This document shows, piece after piece, positions 10,678 to 22,529 of a stretch of DNA of 64,000 nt (position 1 is the first letter of the stretch; every line of letters starts with the position of its first letter). Origin of the DNA: Alectoria sarmentosa (lineage: Eukaryota > Ascomycota > Lecanoromycetes > Lecanorales > Parmeliaceae); NCBI GenBank assembly GCA_009733775.1, contig WOGZ01000024.1, positions 62,001 through 126,000 on the forward strand, read 5' to 3'. A program made the translations under genes and the position numbers. Under the pieces are notes generated by a model. The model searched no databases, was not told the DNA's origin, and saw nothing but the letters and a program-made list of their open reading frames with translations.

Positions 10678-11859
10678 ATGAGTCTCTCGAGTCCACGGAG
10701 GCGGCTTCTTCAATCATGTGCGTGCTCATTACCAAGCGCCTCAATTCTCCCCAATGCCGCTAACCGCTTTCTCAACAGCCACTTCCCTCCTCCCCCAATC
10801 CCACTTTCACCCCCTCTTCGCTTGCCCCAATCTCCACCAGCGTCGAACCGCCATAACGGACTATCTTAAAAATCCCCTGAAACTCCGCAGAAGACGAAAA
10901 ATCCTCGACCCTTCCTCCCCCGAGTTCCTCAAAGCACAAGAAGCCGAAAAAGCCAAGGAAGAACGGGAGCGCGCCAAGCTCCCCAAGGAAGGCGGTCTGG
11001 CACCCAGCTCTATTTTTGGTCCTTCACCTACGACCACTGGTCCACAAGGTGGAGAGACAGGCATCATCCGCGACGCGAAGACCATGGCAGCGGCGCTCGA
11101 CCCGACGCCTGGAGCGAGGGCCAGGTGGCAGAGGAAGATGGTGATACGGGAGATCAGGGGAAGGGGACGGTTTAACAAGACCGAAAAGCTGGCCAGGACG
11201 GAGAGGAGTCACTTGAGCAAGAGCGATTTCTTCAAGACGAGTGTGAAGAAATTGTTTCCACTCGCGAATCAGATTGCGGGAAAGCCGCTGAGCGAGGCGA
11301 TGGTGCAGATGCGGTTCAGCAAGAAGAAGGCGGCGCAGGATGTGCTGAGGCATCTAGAGTACGCGAGGGACCAGGCTGTTGTGGTGAGAGGGATGGGGTT
11401 GGGCAAGGTGCAAGCTCAGGGCCAGCAAGTGGAGGGGAAGGTAAATAAAGAGGGAGGGGGAGTAGAAGGGGAGAAGCCAGAGCAGGAAGAAGAGCGACTG
11501 CTGGTGGAAGACAAGAAGGGCAAGAAGAGAGTGGTGACTGATCGGACCGCCATGTACGTGGATGAGGCGTGGGTCGGGAGAGGAGCGTATGGTTTCGGGG
11601 TGGAATACCGGGCCAGGGGTAACGTGAACCGCCTGAGGCTGCCTTATACCAGTAAGTCCCCCCCTGTCTCGTGAATATGGTGTGAGCCAAATCGTGTCTG
11701 GTACTGACTCTGATGCCAGGTATCTCTGTTGTACTCAAGGAGGAAGCGACGAGGATCCGGCAGGCGGTGGACAGGGAGACGAAGAGGCAGAGGAAGAAGG
11801 TCTGGGTTCCGTTGCCTGACAGACCCATTACGGCGCAGAGACAGTATCCGCTGTGGTAA
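10678..11859 (+). CDS. MRPL22: Mitochondrial large-subunit ribosomal protein uL22m
   Basis: Three exons, 10678-10717, 10779-11651 and 11720-11859, encode 350 residues. Intron 1 has a GTGCGT donor, a GCTAAC branch site and a CAACAG acceptor. Intron 2 has GTAAGT and CCAG. The start chosen gives an N-terminus MSLSSPRRRLLQSS, basic and hydroxylated as expected for a mitochondrial presequence; the alternative of starting inside intron 1 loses it. The L22 core is seen in the segment 'AGKPLSEAMVQMRFSKKKAA', followed by a helix, an internal charged insertion and the C-terminal strand with VDEAWVGRGAY. The product is structural in the mitoribosome, lining the exit tunnel. It is longer than bacterial L22 (about 110), which is normal for fungal mitochondrial forms. 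Confidence 0.88.
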
Positions 11860-12594
11860 GGGCCTTGTGAAGGATGGCTTTGTGGGAATTCTTGCCGGTC
11901 AGAAGGGTCGTGTATAAGGTCATCACCCTTTGTAGCAGAAAATCTTCACAGTCAATCAGGGGTACATTTCTTTTGAATAAGCTGCTATTCCATGCCCGTA
12001 ACCATTGCTATCGGGTGCATGTGTTTATCTGGATGTTGCAGCACTGTCATTGTTGTTGTTTGTTCCCGGTGTATACCCAGGCTTCTATTGCAGGCCATCA
12101 GCTCCTGCAACACAGCTTCGTAGATGCATGCTAGAACACCACCCGCGCCACCTACTACTCGCCGTTGGCAATGTTTCCTAGCACAATAGCCACCATCTTT
12201 GGCCGCCATGCCCTAGCAATTGCAGCACACACCAAAGGCTACGTACTAGTACACCGCCTCTACTGTTATGTCACACGTCTGATTGGAAGACTGGCATGAT
12301 TAGATAATAGCTTGTTTGAATCATCATCAACCGCCACACACACAAGTCTATTGCTAATCAAGTCAAAGCAGGGTTCCCCTTTACTGATCTCCGCCGTCTT
12401 GTGTATCATCGATCGCTTTCAAGTCATTTGCATCATCGAATCATCGTACCATAAGAAAAGAAAAGAAAACCCCTCCCTTGCTCCTTCGCTATGCCTCCCC
12501 TCCCCCCTTTCGCTATGCTGATCTGAGAACCCCGCTTCCACCCTTTTCTTCACGTCTGCTTCGCAGACGACATCCCCGTCCAGCAAAATCCGTC
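11860..12594. other. Convergent intergenic region
   Basis: Lies between the stops of uL22m (plus) and the next minus-strand gene, so it should hold both 3' ends. A pyrimidine-rich stretch runs from about 12470 to 12600. No gene or repeat is seen. Confidence 0.5.
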
Positions 12595-14187
12595 TCACTC
12601 CTGATCCTCCATCTCCATCAACGTAGTGTCCTCGCTCTCGGACCCGTGCTTCTCGTAGCCGCGTGTGAGGCGGCGACGCTTGGTGGGGAGCGGCTTGAAC
12701 GGAAAGGTCGACGATGATGGGGCCTCGAGGGTAGGAGGATCGAGGGACTCGCGCTTGTGGTGAGCGGTGCCGTCGGTCGCGTTGGCTGGAGGGTAAGTCT
12801 TGCGCTTCTTGGTGGCGGAGGCGTCGGAGGCGTCGTCGGCGGTGCCGGGAGACTTGGCCTTCTTGGACGGGGTGCCGGAGCCCTTGCGGGTGCTGGAGGC
12901 TTCGGCCTTCTTCGCGGCCATGTCCTTGATGAGCTGGGAGTTGGCACGGGTCTTGCGGTTGAAGACGGGCTGGTCCAGCGTGATCTTCTTGTAAGCAATC
13001 TCGCCCTTCTTGGCGGCAGGCTTCTTGACCTCTTTGGCTTTCTGCACGACGGGCAGGAATTCCACGCCGGGAAACATCTTCAGCTTCTTGTCACGGTTGC
13101 GGTACTCGGCTTCGTTGAACTTGCCTTCGATAATGTTGAGCACCTCGCGGACCTGGGCGAAGGTTTTGTTTGGTCCGAGATATGGCACCAAGAAACGCTC
13201 CCAGCACGAGGAGACGTAATTAGTGTAGGTGATGCCATTCTTGTTCTCCTTGGCCAAAGCATCCTGCTCAGCTTTACGTAAAGTAATGATCCAGGTACGG
13301 ACCTGACCGTAGTCTTCGAACACTTGCAGCTGGTTACGCACCAGACCCAGCTGAATGGTATGCCAGTTTTCGGCATCTTCGGCTCGGTACTTGAATCGCT
13401 GGTAGTGCTTTCGGCACCAGAAGATCCAAAGGTTGTTGGGCAGGCCGCGCGTGCAAGCCTTGTTCCGGCCAAAGATGTGTGAAACGACTTTGCGATGGTC
13501 ACCAGAATTGGCGACACAAGTCGAGACTGCCACACATTTCGTGTCAATGTGTTGAGGCTCATCATTGTCAGTATCCATGACCTCTGCACCGTCAGCCTGC
13601 AGAAAATTAGCGCTGACAGTGACATTGTACTAGAGGTTGACCATAGTACTGACCGGACCTCCATCACTAATGCTACCATCAGCATCGGTATTGTCGATGT
13701 CTGCAATTCCCGAGTCTTCGACTTCATAGTCGTCCTCGAAGACTCCAGAGTCGTCCTATTGCGCATTGTGAGTACCAACCCTGACCATACTGTGACGACT
13801 GAAAGTGGGACTGACTTGGGCCCCACCACCAATAATAGCGTTGAAAAGCAGATTGTCTCTCTCTCGAATCTCTGCATTCTCACGCTGTGCAGCTTTAGCT
13901 CTAGTCTAGGCTTTTTGTAGTGTCACGAATGCTACTTACCTCTACGTCATTATCATCGACGCCCATGGTAGCATTGATGCTGTCTGTCTTGGCTACGTCT
14001 CCATCCTATACCGTGTTAGCCTGAGCTCGATCCGGTCATATTTGATGCAGGCTGGATTGCTGACCTTGACGCCGTGATCAATCTCAATTCTATCATGAAC
14101 GCTAGTGATGTTCTTCAGAGCAAAGTCGGCCATGGGCTTCCAGGGAGTCACAAGACCAATATAGTCATCAGGCGCAGAAGACGACAT
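12595..14187 (-). CDS. Fungus-specific protein with basic C-terminus, function unknown
   Basis: Five exons on the minus strand: 14065-14187, 13940-14005, 13816-13884, 13654-13755 and 12595-13596. All junctions are phase 0, giving 453 residues. The parts are: a short N-terminal region (VTPWKPMADFALKNI); a small exon coding a charged helix RENAEIRERDNLLFNAI; an acidic Asp/Glu/Ser linker; and a conserved core of about 150 residues opening with VAVSTCVANSGDHRK and containing SHIFGRNKACTR and FWCRKHYQRFKYR. The tail is Lys/Ser/Ala-rich and looks like a nuclear protein. The Cys/His pattern in the core hints at metal or nucleic-acid binding, but I cannot name a domain. I recall related proteins as widespread fungal hypotheticals, some annotated 'ORP1-like' without a known role. 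Confidence 0.8.
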
Positions 14188-16174
14188 AGTAGCAGATGAG
14201 AAGAGAGGAAAGAAGGAAATAGTGCCACGGTCAATGTACAACCCGACAAGCAAGTCGGATGGTGCTCTGTCAATAATATGCTTGAAGGAGGTCGTCACAT
14301 TTAGAAGCTGTAGTAGAGAAGCTGGATGTTGCGGTGGTGTCGAAAATTGCAGTGCAGATGGGGAGAGATGAGGGTTCTTATACCTGGAGAGTCATCAGGT
14401 GTTAAGAGCTAGCTCCCATCATCAGAGAAGTTCTGTGAATTTGGGTGTTGTCAGCCACTCTGCGCAGCCAATTTCCCCCTCACCGCAGTCACTTCACACA
14501 AGGATTCTCTGCGCCAAGACCATCCGATAGGGAGGCAAAAGTATTAACCCCACCCCTTGTAGGAGATTGCAGACCAATGACAGGGTTGACATGATCCGAA
14601 ACAGGCAAGTCTAGCAGGGGCGGAAATTTGTTCACAGAGAAGTGAAGAAAGTCGACAGTAGGCCAATCGGAGCGGAGAAGTGGCAGTCTTCTTTCGGCAT
14701 GTCCAGCCAGAAATGTATAGTCTTCACCTTAACTCTCTTTCTACCGCCGTCCCCAAAGTATCACCGCATTCCCAGCTGACAAAGAAATTGAAATTTAGAA
14801 ATCAATCGCACTGTAAAGAACCAGGCAGCCTTCATCAACGCATATGACTCTGCTGGGAGTCTTGTAGTAAAGCTTCGAGTCTGTCGCCGCCAGATGTTGA
14901 GTGATTTTCACAGAAAGTAGAGCATGACAAACTCCAGTGGCCGCACCTTGGCCCAATCTCATGCTTTAAACGCAACATAATGCCACTTGTAGGTTCACAA
15001 AGATGGCGCGCTATATAGAATTAGCATGCCGGGCGTCAGTTCCCGAGCTGATGTTAGAAGACCCGGGGTGTAGCAAGAAAGTTGCTTCCGTGAGACGAGA
15101 TTGGCGCCATCTGAGATCAAATTGCTGCAAGGCTAGTAAACATGGTGCATTCGCCAACATGCGAGTATAATTTATGCAACAATACAATCGGCATAAGGAG
15201 CTATTATGAGAAGCCTACTCAGCATCAAGAAGTCAATCGCATTTCCGTTGCAACTTGCAAATCCAATGTTTACTTTCAGCTCCGGCGGCGATATCATATG
15301 CGCGGTCAGTCTAATCTCTTTGTGGCTAGCTTCGATGTTTGCTGCCGACCGAGCCGACGGCGCGTCGGCTTGAAAGCCCGGCTGTCTTGGCGATATATAC
15401 TACTGTAAAGTACCCTTACCATCCTGTATATCTTGAGACACTTATGATCCTATTGAGAAGGGAAAGGAGAATCGAACATTCTGCAGGATCATTACCATGC
15501 TTCTGAAGGTATCAACCGCTAACGGACGGGATGGATATTTCTAGTCGTGACCCAGGCGTTGTTTTGCTGGTAATGCCTTGAGGACCGCTGAAAGGGCTGC
15601 AGTGCTGGATATGGGGCGTGTGAACACACGACTCAACGTCCCTCTCTGGTTCTTAGATGATCTTCCTTTGTTTGCAAGTGATTGCCGCTTCCCGTCCCTC
15701 TTCCTTAGCGCTGCGGTTTCATCAGAACTGTCTCGACAGTAAGAGTCTTTTCATTGAGACAGAAGCCAGACAGAGGGGCCGTCTCCATACATTGATACAA
15801 GACCTCGTGATAAGCTGTGAATAGGAAGGCAGTAGGAGGGAGGGGCGAACTACTCGGCATGTGACGAGGGTAGGCTTCGAAGTCGGAGTTATTCGGCCGA
15901 ATTGCTTCAGTCTGACTTGTAGCTACTTTCCCCTCATTTGTCCTCTTGCTCAAGACTGCAACTTGATTACGGCCGAAAATGCGGGTAAACTGCCGTCGTC
16001 CGGACCGAGCCTATTTCTCCATTTGCCATCTGAGTAAGCATCCCTCCTCGGTTCATGCTCCAATTGTTTCGCCTCATATTATAGCCTTCTTTTCTCCACC
16101 ATACGTCTTAGCAGTCTTCTCTTCCACACCATATACATGGAGAGTGCATCCACGCACAATCATTTTCTTTCGCT
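14188..16174. other. Intergenic stretch, no confident gene
   Basis: The first 200 bases upstream of 14187 should hold the promoter of the preceding gene. The rest shows only short frames without motifs on either strand. No repeat structure or RNA gene was seen. Confidence 0.45.
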
Positions 16175-16279
16175 ATGTCATATGGTCCGTACATTGTGGG
16201 CGGAAATAACGAAGGGGTCAAAGACGCCGTCTCTGACCATTTGGAGGCGCATGATACCGATGAAGCTGACCAGAAATAG
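16175..16279 (+). CDS. Small open frame of 34 codons, uncertain
   Basis: ATG at 16175 to TAG at 16279 encodes a hydrophilic peptide starting MSYGPYIVGGNNEGVKD and ending in an Asp/Glu-rich stretch. The composition looks more protein-like than the neighbouring frames. It may be a stand-alone small gene or the first exon of a lost gene. It lies about 45 bp ahead of the alpha/beta hydrolase remnant but does not join it in frame in any obvious way. The function is unknown. Confidence 0.2.
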   Translation: MSYGPYIVGGNNEGVKDAVSDHLEAHDTDEADQK

Positions 16280-16323
16280 CCAACGTTCCCAGATAATGCC
16301 GTCCACATGGGCTCAAAATTTCC

Positions 16324-16974
16324 GTGAGAGCCAGCTGCAGGGCCCCTCTGATCCTCGTCCCCGGAGCTTGGCAGACAGCTCAGCTTGAGTCGCCACTCTC
16401 TGAGTGCCTGATAGACAGTGATTATGATGTCAAAGTACCAGCTGTGCCGTCTCCTGACACAGTTCCTGCCGTTCCTGTTTCTTCTAAAGACGTGTCAGCT
16501 GTCCGCACGGAATCCATGGCTGAAGTGATAAAGGTCAAAGATGTGGTTGTGATCATGCATTCTTATGGACCGGTTATCGACTGCGAGGCGTCGAAGGGTA
16601 TCAAATCCAAGAAGCCATCGAGATACAACAATCTTTCAACGTAAATGCAGGGGGGTGTGGTGAGATTGATAGTCATTGCTGGATCGTACTGCCAGTGGGT
16701 GTAAAATATGGTGTACGATGGACAAGGGCTGGAGGGAGTCCTTGAGGGAGATGGACCTGACGACATGGGAGACGACGTCACAGATTACCATGGGTGGGGC
16801 TTCTTAATTTGCTTTAATCGGATTTCTCCATATGAAGATAACATCGTACTAAAGCTCCACCTCCACTAGAATAACCTCATCGCAATTCCAGACGGCCGCC
16901 ACTGCTTCTACAACGACCTTGACGAACCTGAAGCCGCCGAGCTTGCTCAAGCTCTTGTGCCACACTCATTTTTG
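16324..16974 (+). pseudogene. Decayed alpha/beta hydrolase gene
   Basis: The remnant opens with the family start APLILVPGAW and reaches the nucleophile elbow VVVIMHSYGP (canonical HSYGG, Ser in the GxSxG-like turn). An intron of 53 nt remains recognisable, GTATCA...ATGCAG (about 16597-16649), and joins EASKG to GVVRLIVIAG, as in intact relatives. Just after this the frame breaks at GGATCGTACTGCC: one frame gives a stop (…SYCQWV), the +1 frame gives VLPVG. Further down, 16887-16971 still reads as the family segment FYNDLDEPEAAELAQALVPHS and then stops. The C-terminal third with the catalytic His is missing. Intact members are small lipase/esterase-like hydrolases. I infer loss of function by frameshifts and truncation. 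Confidence 0.7.
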
Positions 16975-17408
16975 TAAGTCATAACAGCATCGATTCTCTC
17001 CCCGTTTCCACCTCGTTGGCCACCAGTCTGAACATCAAAGTCCACAGTGCCCTCAGCTCCTCTCTCACCCACCCTGCGTACATCCAAATGCCATACTCGT
17101 ATCTCCTCTGCACCCTCGACAATACCCTCCCACTCAAGGTCTAAAAGCGCATGGTGGCTGTTGCTGGCATCAAAGATGTTGGACGCGTCAAGATTGCCCA
17201 TGTGCCGTTCGTGAATCCAGAGAACTTTGGTGGGGTCGCTGAATTGTTCTAGGAACAGATTGATGAGACTTTTGGTGGACGTGTGAAGAGGGTATCGAAG
17301 TTTTGGAGTGTGGAGCAGGTCTGCGATTTTATCCGCGTTTCCTGGGGAGGGAGGTGGCGTAGGCCAGGGCGGACGGGGTGGTCCAGGTGGTGGTCTCCTA
17401 GGAGGCAT
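16947..17408 (-). CDS. Hypothetical protein with proline-rich N-terminus
   Basis: A 153-codon frame from ATG 17408 (MPPRRPPPGPPRPP) to TGA 16947; the frame is open further upstream but without an ATG, so an upstream exon is possible. After the Pro-rich start comes a helical segment (SKSLINLFLEQFSDPTKVLW is contiguous apart from its flanks) and a set of alternating strands (HHALLDLEWEGIVEG, IRVWHLDVRRVG, GTVDFDVQTGG). This pattern recalls small alpha+beta barrels such as SnoaL/NTF2-like folds, but that is only a structural impression. The stop overlaps the 3' end of the hydrolase remnant on the other strand by about 28 bases. The family is not identified. Confidence 0.4.
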   Translation of the reverse strand: MPPRRPPPGPPRPPWPTPPPSPGNADKIADLLHTPKLRYPLHTSTKSLINLFLEQFSDPTKVLWIHERHMGNLDASNIFDASNSHHALLDLEWEGIVEGAEEIRVWHLDVRRVGERGAEGTVDFDVQTGGQRGGNGERIDAVMTYKNECGTRA

Positions 17409-20400
17409 GCCTGAATTCGATTTCGGTGACTCGGAGGGGTGCGCTTGGGTGGATGGCAATGAAAAGTCGTCAATGTTTTCTCTTCTGGCATGCAGTGGAC
17501 TTGGTGAGAGATGAACCTGATGCAAGAAGACCCGGCGTACTTATGTAGCAACAGATCGCAGAATGCTCCACTTCTCTCACCGCAAGATGCCCATGACGCA
17601 GAATCGATACTGCACAACCTCACCGCCTTCGATCGAGTGGGAAATTTGACATGGCGACAAACAGCAGTGGCAGGGAACGAGCAGCAGTGGCATGAACACA
17701 CTGACGGGGACAAAACTCCAGCGAGGCCTCAATTGATTCGAAAACGTCCAATGCTCAAGTGCCCAACATTTTCGTCGCCAACGCCCGTGTCATTAATGTA
17801 TTCCCCAGTCGCTATAATTCGGCATGTATTCGTCCTGTTCATTTTATGTCATTCCTGGACCTCGATTCAGAGCGCTGGCGCTCTATACTTTCATCGTATC
17901 TGGATGCATGCATTGAATATGTGGGCACCAGTGATTGGCACCGCAAGCTGTCGCACCGCGCATGCAGTGAGGCGCGGAAAATTCCGATTTAGAGACTGAG
18001 TCGAGGAACAGAACGATCGAAATAGGAAGCTGTGAGGCCGGCTGCACCATGGTTACCGAGAAGAAGGGCCGATGACCTAGCCGATCTTCGCTAGGTTAGA
18101 AGAGTCTGTGAGCGGCAAGATATGCCCAGCGGAATGTGCAAACGAAAGTAGGAAACAGGCTCACGACCATCGACGATCTTTGAGTGGTTTCTAGAGCTCA
18201 TACGTGTCTGTCAGTATCGGCAGGGCGGAGTTTATAACTTGTACCCTGGAAATCACTTCTTGTCGCCTATTCCCGTAGCCTTCACCGAGGAAGCGTATCA
18301 CGCGTCGGGAAAGCCTCCTGCACCGTCCCGTAGCATCCAACGGGGAAAGGCACCTGCGTTTCCGATGCAGTAGCCCGGAAGGCAATTTCGAACGGTGGCG
18401 CCACGAATATACAAGCGAGGCGGCCTGACCTCCGATGCGTATCAACACGAGAACAGTCTGCAGGTGTGCGTCATGTACCCTGGCTGTAATGAAGAGGACC
18501 GATCCGAACTAGGAGGGACTTGAAACAGAGAGCAGCCGGTATCGGCTGGCTCGGTACGGCTTGTTTCTATACGGCTTGCCGATAGGCACGGACGACGGTA
18601 AAGTTTCCGCGTCAAGTTCCCTTGTCAATCTTTGTGTGTAAGGTGGCGTTCTGAAGAAGCATTCGGGGCGTAGCTTGAGACGCTGACTCATGCTAAGCAT
18701 TCAAGGTCCCTACAAGAAAGTCAGCAGAGAAGCGCGTCTAAGTAACCAAGGCTCTACTCCAGCTGCTAAATGTAATCAGTCTCTACGGCTCAGTGCCGAT
18801 CATATCGAGTGAGCGCCTATCCGCCATCCCAAAATGGAATTAGACATCTAAGGGAACCTTGACAGACTTCGTTGGATTGAAGAATTGCCTCGATGAAACA
18901 GCATTTGGGGAATCATCTGGAAAGAAAGTGGTTCTTGTTTTCCACTTAAGTTTTTTTGGAAGGCCTGTGTGCCTGTGCGATTATGCGAGATTACGCCCGC
19001 AAAGTGCTTGGGTAACTAGCTTGCGTATGGTATGTTATTTTCGTGTTACGCTACATTAGTCGGAGGATGAAAAGGCACGCAGAGTTTGGAGGGGATGTGA
19101 GGCTGGATCTTCCGGGTTGTGGTCTCCTCTGTCGAGCCCGGTTGCTGTCCTATCCGACTTCAAATTAAACCCATTGCACTAGAATGAAAGTTTTCTTCCT
19201 TGCCAAATTTGGCTTTCTTCGAGACTCGCGAAACTCTGTTGATCAGAAGCCACTTGATCAGCACTCACCCTTTAAGCCCTTCTTCCCCATTGCTGAAATG
19301 ACGATCCACTCTCGCAGCAGCAGGCTCGCATTGTCGGGTACATGAAAGAGTCCAATTTTTCACAAAATAAGCGAGAGAAACTCTTTTGCTATGGAGATTG
19401 TGGCTGAGGAGAATGAGACTGATGAGTCTTACGGATTGTCGTGGGCGAACCACTTCAATACCTGTTGTGGCGAACTTTCCAATAAAGAAAGGTTGGAGGA
19501 CAAAATCTGCCTCACTTTGGACGAGTTGCGGGTGGAGGACGAAGCAGAATTGATCTGGCCATGTTGGTAGATCTCATTCGAGGTTTCTTTCTTTAGTTGA
19601 CAACCAAGGTAGGATTTAAGGCTATGGCGGCTAAGGATCGCCTTGCCGAAGACCACGACAGAACATGTGTTGTGGAGAGAAAACGGTGGTTTCATTCAGA
19701 ACGTGGCTTCAACGCTAGCCAAATGTCCAGAGTATAGGATCCCGTAACGCACTTGATGTTATCAGAACGAGACTGGTATTCCGTTTCGAAGGTGAAGACA
19801 ACTGCATTTTCTTCGCGTTCTCTTGGCAGACGTGCCTGTTTGTGCCTGAGAACACGAAGAACCTTCTATATATGACTCGGGCTGTTTCCTATCGCATCAT
19901 TTATCTTTTGGAAAACGAGAAAGCGAAATTCTTAAGCGTCGGAGGTAGCACGTTAGCCAGCATGGCGAGCCTGGCAGAACCCATCTTGCTGTTGAGAAGA
20001 TTGTCAAGCTGGTGCAAACGTTCTTGCTCTTCAGACCTTTCGGCTCCTAGCATGTCAATTTGACCTGTTCGCTTCGGGGACAACCGAGCGTGTGTCCTGT
20101 TTGGCTGAGTTCGTGGCATCTCAAAGCGTCGGGGAGAATATCGAGAGAAAAGCAGATTGGAATCCGAAAGACACGACCCGGGAGCCGCCTGGTTGGTGTC
20201 TTTCAGACAAATATTGTATGTTTTAGAGCAAGACGATAATATAGCAGGGAATCCTTCGGAGCACTGAGTGGTCTGAGCGATGATGGAGTGGCGCTACACT
20301 TGTCGCGAGATCCGGTACCGATGGGCGAAGAATGCGTACAGAGGTTTCATTCGAGACTCGAAATCTATCGTTCCCTGTGTATGTGTGCTTATTTGGCATT

Positions 20401-20538
20401 TCTCCGTGAACCGCTGATTGTCGGAGCTGGCTTCGGTTCATAAGAAAGCTGATCGCCATCGCGCACTGGACCTCCTGAAGATATGTCGCGCTCAACCCAG
20501 ATATCAGCAAACGCGCGTTGATGTAATAGACTTGCAAG
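17409..20538. other. Gene-poor stretch upstream of the three-gene array
   Basis: Short frames only, none with a motif or convincing splice structure. No transposon ends, tandem repeat or RNA gene was found. The last few hundred bases must carry the promoter of the gene starting at 20539. Confidence 0.4.
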
Positions 20539-21333
20539 ATGCCCACCCACCCAGGAAAAGTTGCTCTGGCAGCACAAGCAGTGCCACCGCCTCCGCCACC
20601 CGACAAGAACACTCCTCGCTTTTCAAAGCTCAAACCTTTTGGGTTGAAGATGTTCGTGAAATACAAGCCGACAGGGGTGGTAAGAGCATCCAGCGAGAAA
20701 GGTGAAGAAACCATGGGAGTCCAGATACAAGCTTCGGCCGAAGGCGAGTCCAAGCAGTCAATAGCTGCTGCTACTGCATGTTGTAACGGGGCGACGACGT
20801 GGCTTACAACATAAGCAGATCTAGAGCAAAGACTAGATGCCGATGAATATTGCCTGGTTGGCCTATGTGCTATCGAGGTTAAGAGCTGGCACACTGAGTA
20901 CGGAAACTCGTTTGAGACTAGCATCGAGCAATTGCGAGGGCTTACCGACGATAAGCTTCTCAATCAGCAGGTGTGCATAGCTATTGTGAGAATGCTGTGG
21001 CACTCAGGACCCCTCGCGATGTGCTGTAAAGACCATCTCGTTATGAATAAGAATACACTTCAAACCAACGAGGTCTGGGCTTTGTTGAGGTTCATCGGTT
21101 TCAACCCATGCAATTGTCCAGAATTCAGTCATGATGAGGCGTCGGAAGAAAAGTGGTGTTTTGGTAACCGTGATGGGACAATAGACACCGATAGAGGATG
21201 GGACGAGGATGAGGAAAATGTTGACGATGATGGACAGCGGAGTCGGCGCCCAAATATTGCGAAAGTTGCTGTTATGGTTTCTGGGGGCAAAAATGATGAG
21301 CTGGCGCGTATTAACTGGTCCGGAATGAAGTAG
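20539..21333 (+). CDS. Array gene 1: unnamed GFxxCxC-family protein with acidic tail
   Basis: Two exons, 20539-20701 and 20819-21333, with a 117-nt intron (GTGAAG...AGCAG, GCTTAC branch-like site) in phase 1; product 225 residues. The N-terminus has a Pro run then LKPFG. The core has a strand-rich part (DADEYCLVGLCAIEVKSWH), a helix with DKLLNQQVCIAIVRMLWH, and ends in GFNPCNC at residues 148-154. The tail is short and acidic (DTDRGWDEDEENVDDDG). No signal peptide or membrane segment. The intron position and the GFxxCxC motif are shared with the next two genes, so the three form a tandem family. The use of a GTGAAG donor rather than the nearby GTAAGA is chosen because only it keeps frame. Function unknown. 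Confidence 0.65.
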
Positions 21334-21497
21334 AGGGTCAGGCAAACAAAACCTTATCTGCAAAGTCATCCCGTCTTTAGGCCTTGTGACTCTTCACAAG
21401 TATCACGCTCACGTTTGGCATACCGTAGTTGCCCAGTCAAGAAGGCATTCAAGTAAGAGACCGATCTTGTTACCTACTGTTTTGGTAGCTGGCGCTC

Positions 21498-22529
21498 ATG
21501 GCTGGAGCTGAAGTGCAACAAGCTTCAGCAGTGCGAAATCTCGAAGATGCGGATCTGGTGGGAGAGTTCTCAGCTCTCAAGCCTTTTGGGCAAGACTCCT
21601 TTTTCAGGGTTCTGGACATTTTGGAAGCAGGAAGAATCCTAGATACCGAAGTAGAAGTGCTAGGGCTCAGATCAGGTACTTTGCCAAGCTAGACATGAAA
21701 AAAGTCTTGCTCATAACAAATTCAAGAAGTTCCACCGGACGCGCATGCTTCTGTCGACCAGTATCGCATCGTTGGGAAAGCCATTATCAGCACGTCTATA
21801 TCGAGACACTGGGAAGCAACCATAGAGCTGATGCAAGCGAATACAAACGACCGATTTGTCAACATACAGATCTTTGCTGGACTCCTGAGGTGCATTCGGA
21901 GGATTTGCAACGAGAGGCTCATCGGACACCTTGCGATTGTGGACATCGAGGATACATCACAGAGCTGGTACCGGTATTTCTTCAAGCTTGCAGGGTTCTC
22001 TCAGTGTCATTGTCAAGACTCGGCTGGTAGCACACTGCAGCTTGAGAATCGGGTCTGTCTAGCTTGGAGAGAGTCGTCGCAACAAGACATTTCAACGGCA
22101 TATAAAATGGTCAGGATCTGGCTTGCAGAAGGCCGGTGCACAAGCTCCTTACTGGACTCTGTTGCATCCGGCGAGGCGGCTGAGGTGGAGCGCAAATATT
22201 TCCACGATCTTCTTGCAGAGATGTGGGAAGAAAAACCCTCTCAAAGGGAACAGGCACACACTGAACGTATAGCCAGAGGTCAAATGTACAGCCATGGACC
22301 TTGGCAAGAGCCCGTGACGATGTCGACAGCACCGAGGAGGAAAGCCAAGAAGCCTGGGAGTGAATCTTTGTCTTTGAGAAAGCACTGGTTTAGCCAGGAC
22401 GTGGCCGTGAAGAGTATGGGCAGTTCGGCATTGAGAGCCATGAGTAAGTGCAAGCGGAGTCACAAAGCCCAGAAAGAAGGCCGTTGGCGTGTAAGACAGC
22501 CACATGCTCGGCAAAGAAGGCAGTTGTAG
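21498..22529 (+). CDS. Array gene 2: unnamed GFxxCxC-family protein with basic tail
   Basis: Two exons, 21498-21675 and 21727-22529, with a 51-nt phase-1 intron (GTACTT...TTCAAG) at the same place as in its neighbours; product 326 residues. The N-terminus again has ALKPFG. The core follows the same plan: VDQYRIVGKAIISTS, a variable segment, a helix (NIQIFAGLLRCIRRICNERL), a hydrophobic strand GHLAIVDI and GFSQCHC at residues 149-155. The C-terminal half is different from gene 1, with a helical part and a Lys/Arg-rich end, suggesting a nuclear or RNA-binding protein. It starts 164 bp after gene 1 stops, on the same strand. I do not recognise the family. Confidence 0.65.

Noticed and set aside
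12618..13281. Long frames of Arg/Pro-rich or Gly/Val-rich product within the 12.6-14.2 kb gene
   Set aside because: They are alternative frames of the GC-rich last exon of the minus-strand gene.
20223..20963. A 246-codon minus-strand frame across the first array gene
   Set aside because: It runs antisense to array gene 1, whose intron and motif are shared with its neighbours; the antisense product has no motif.
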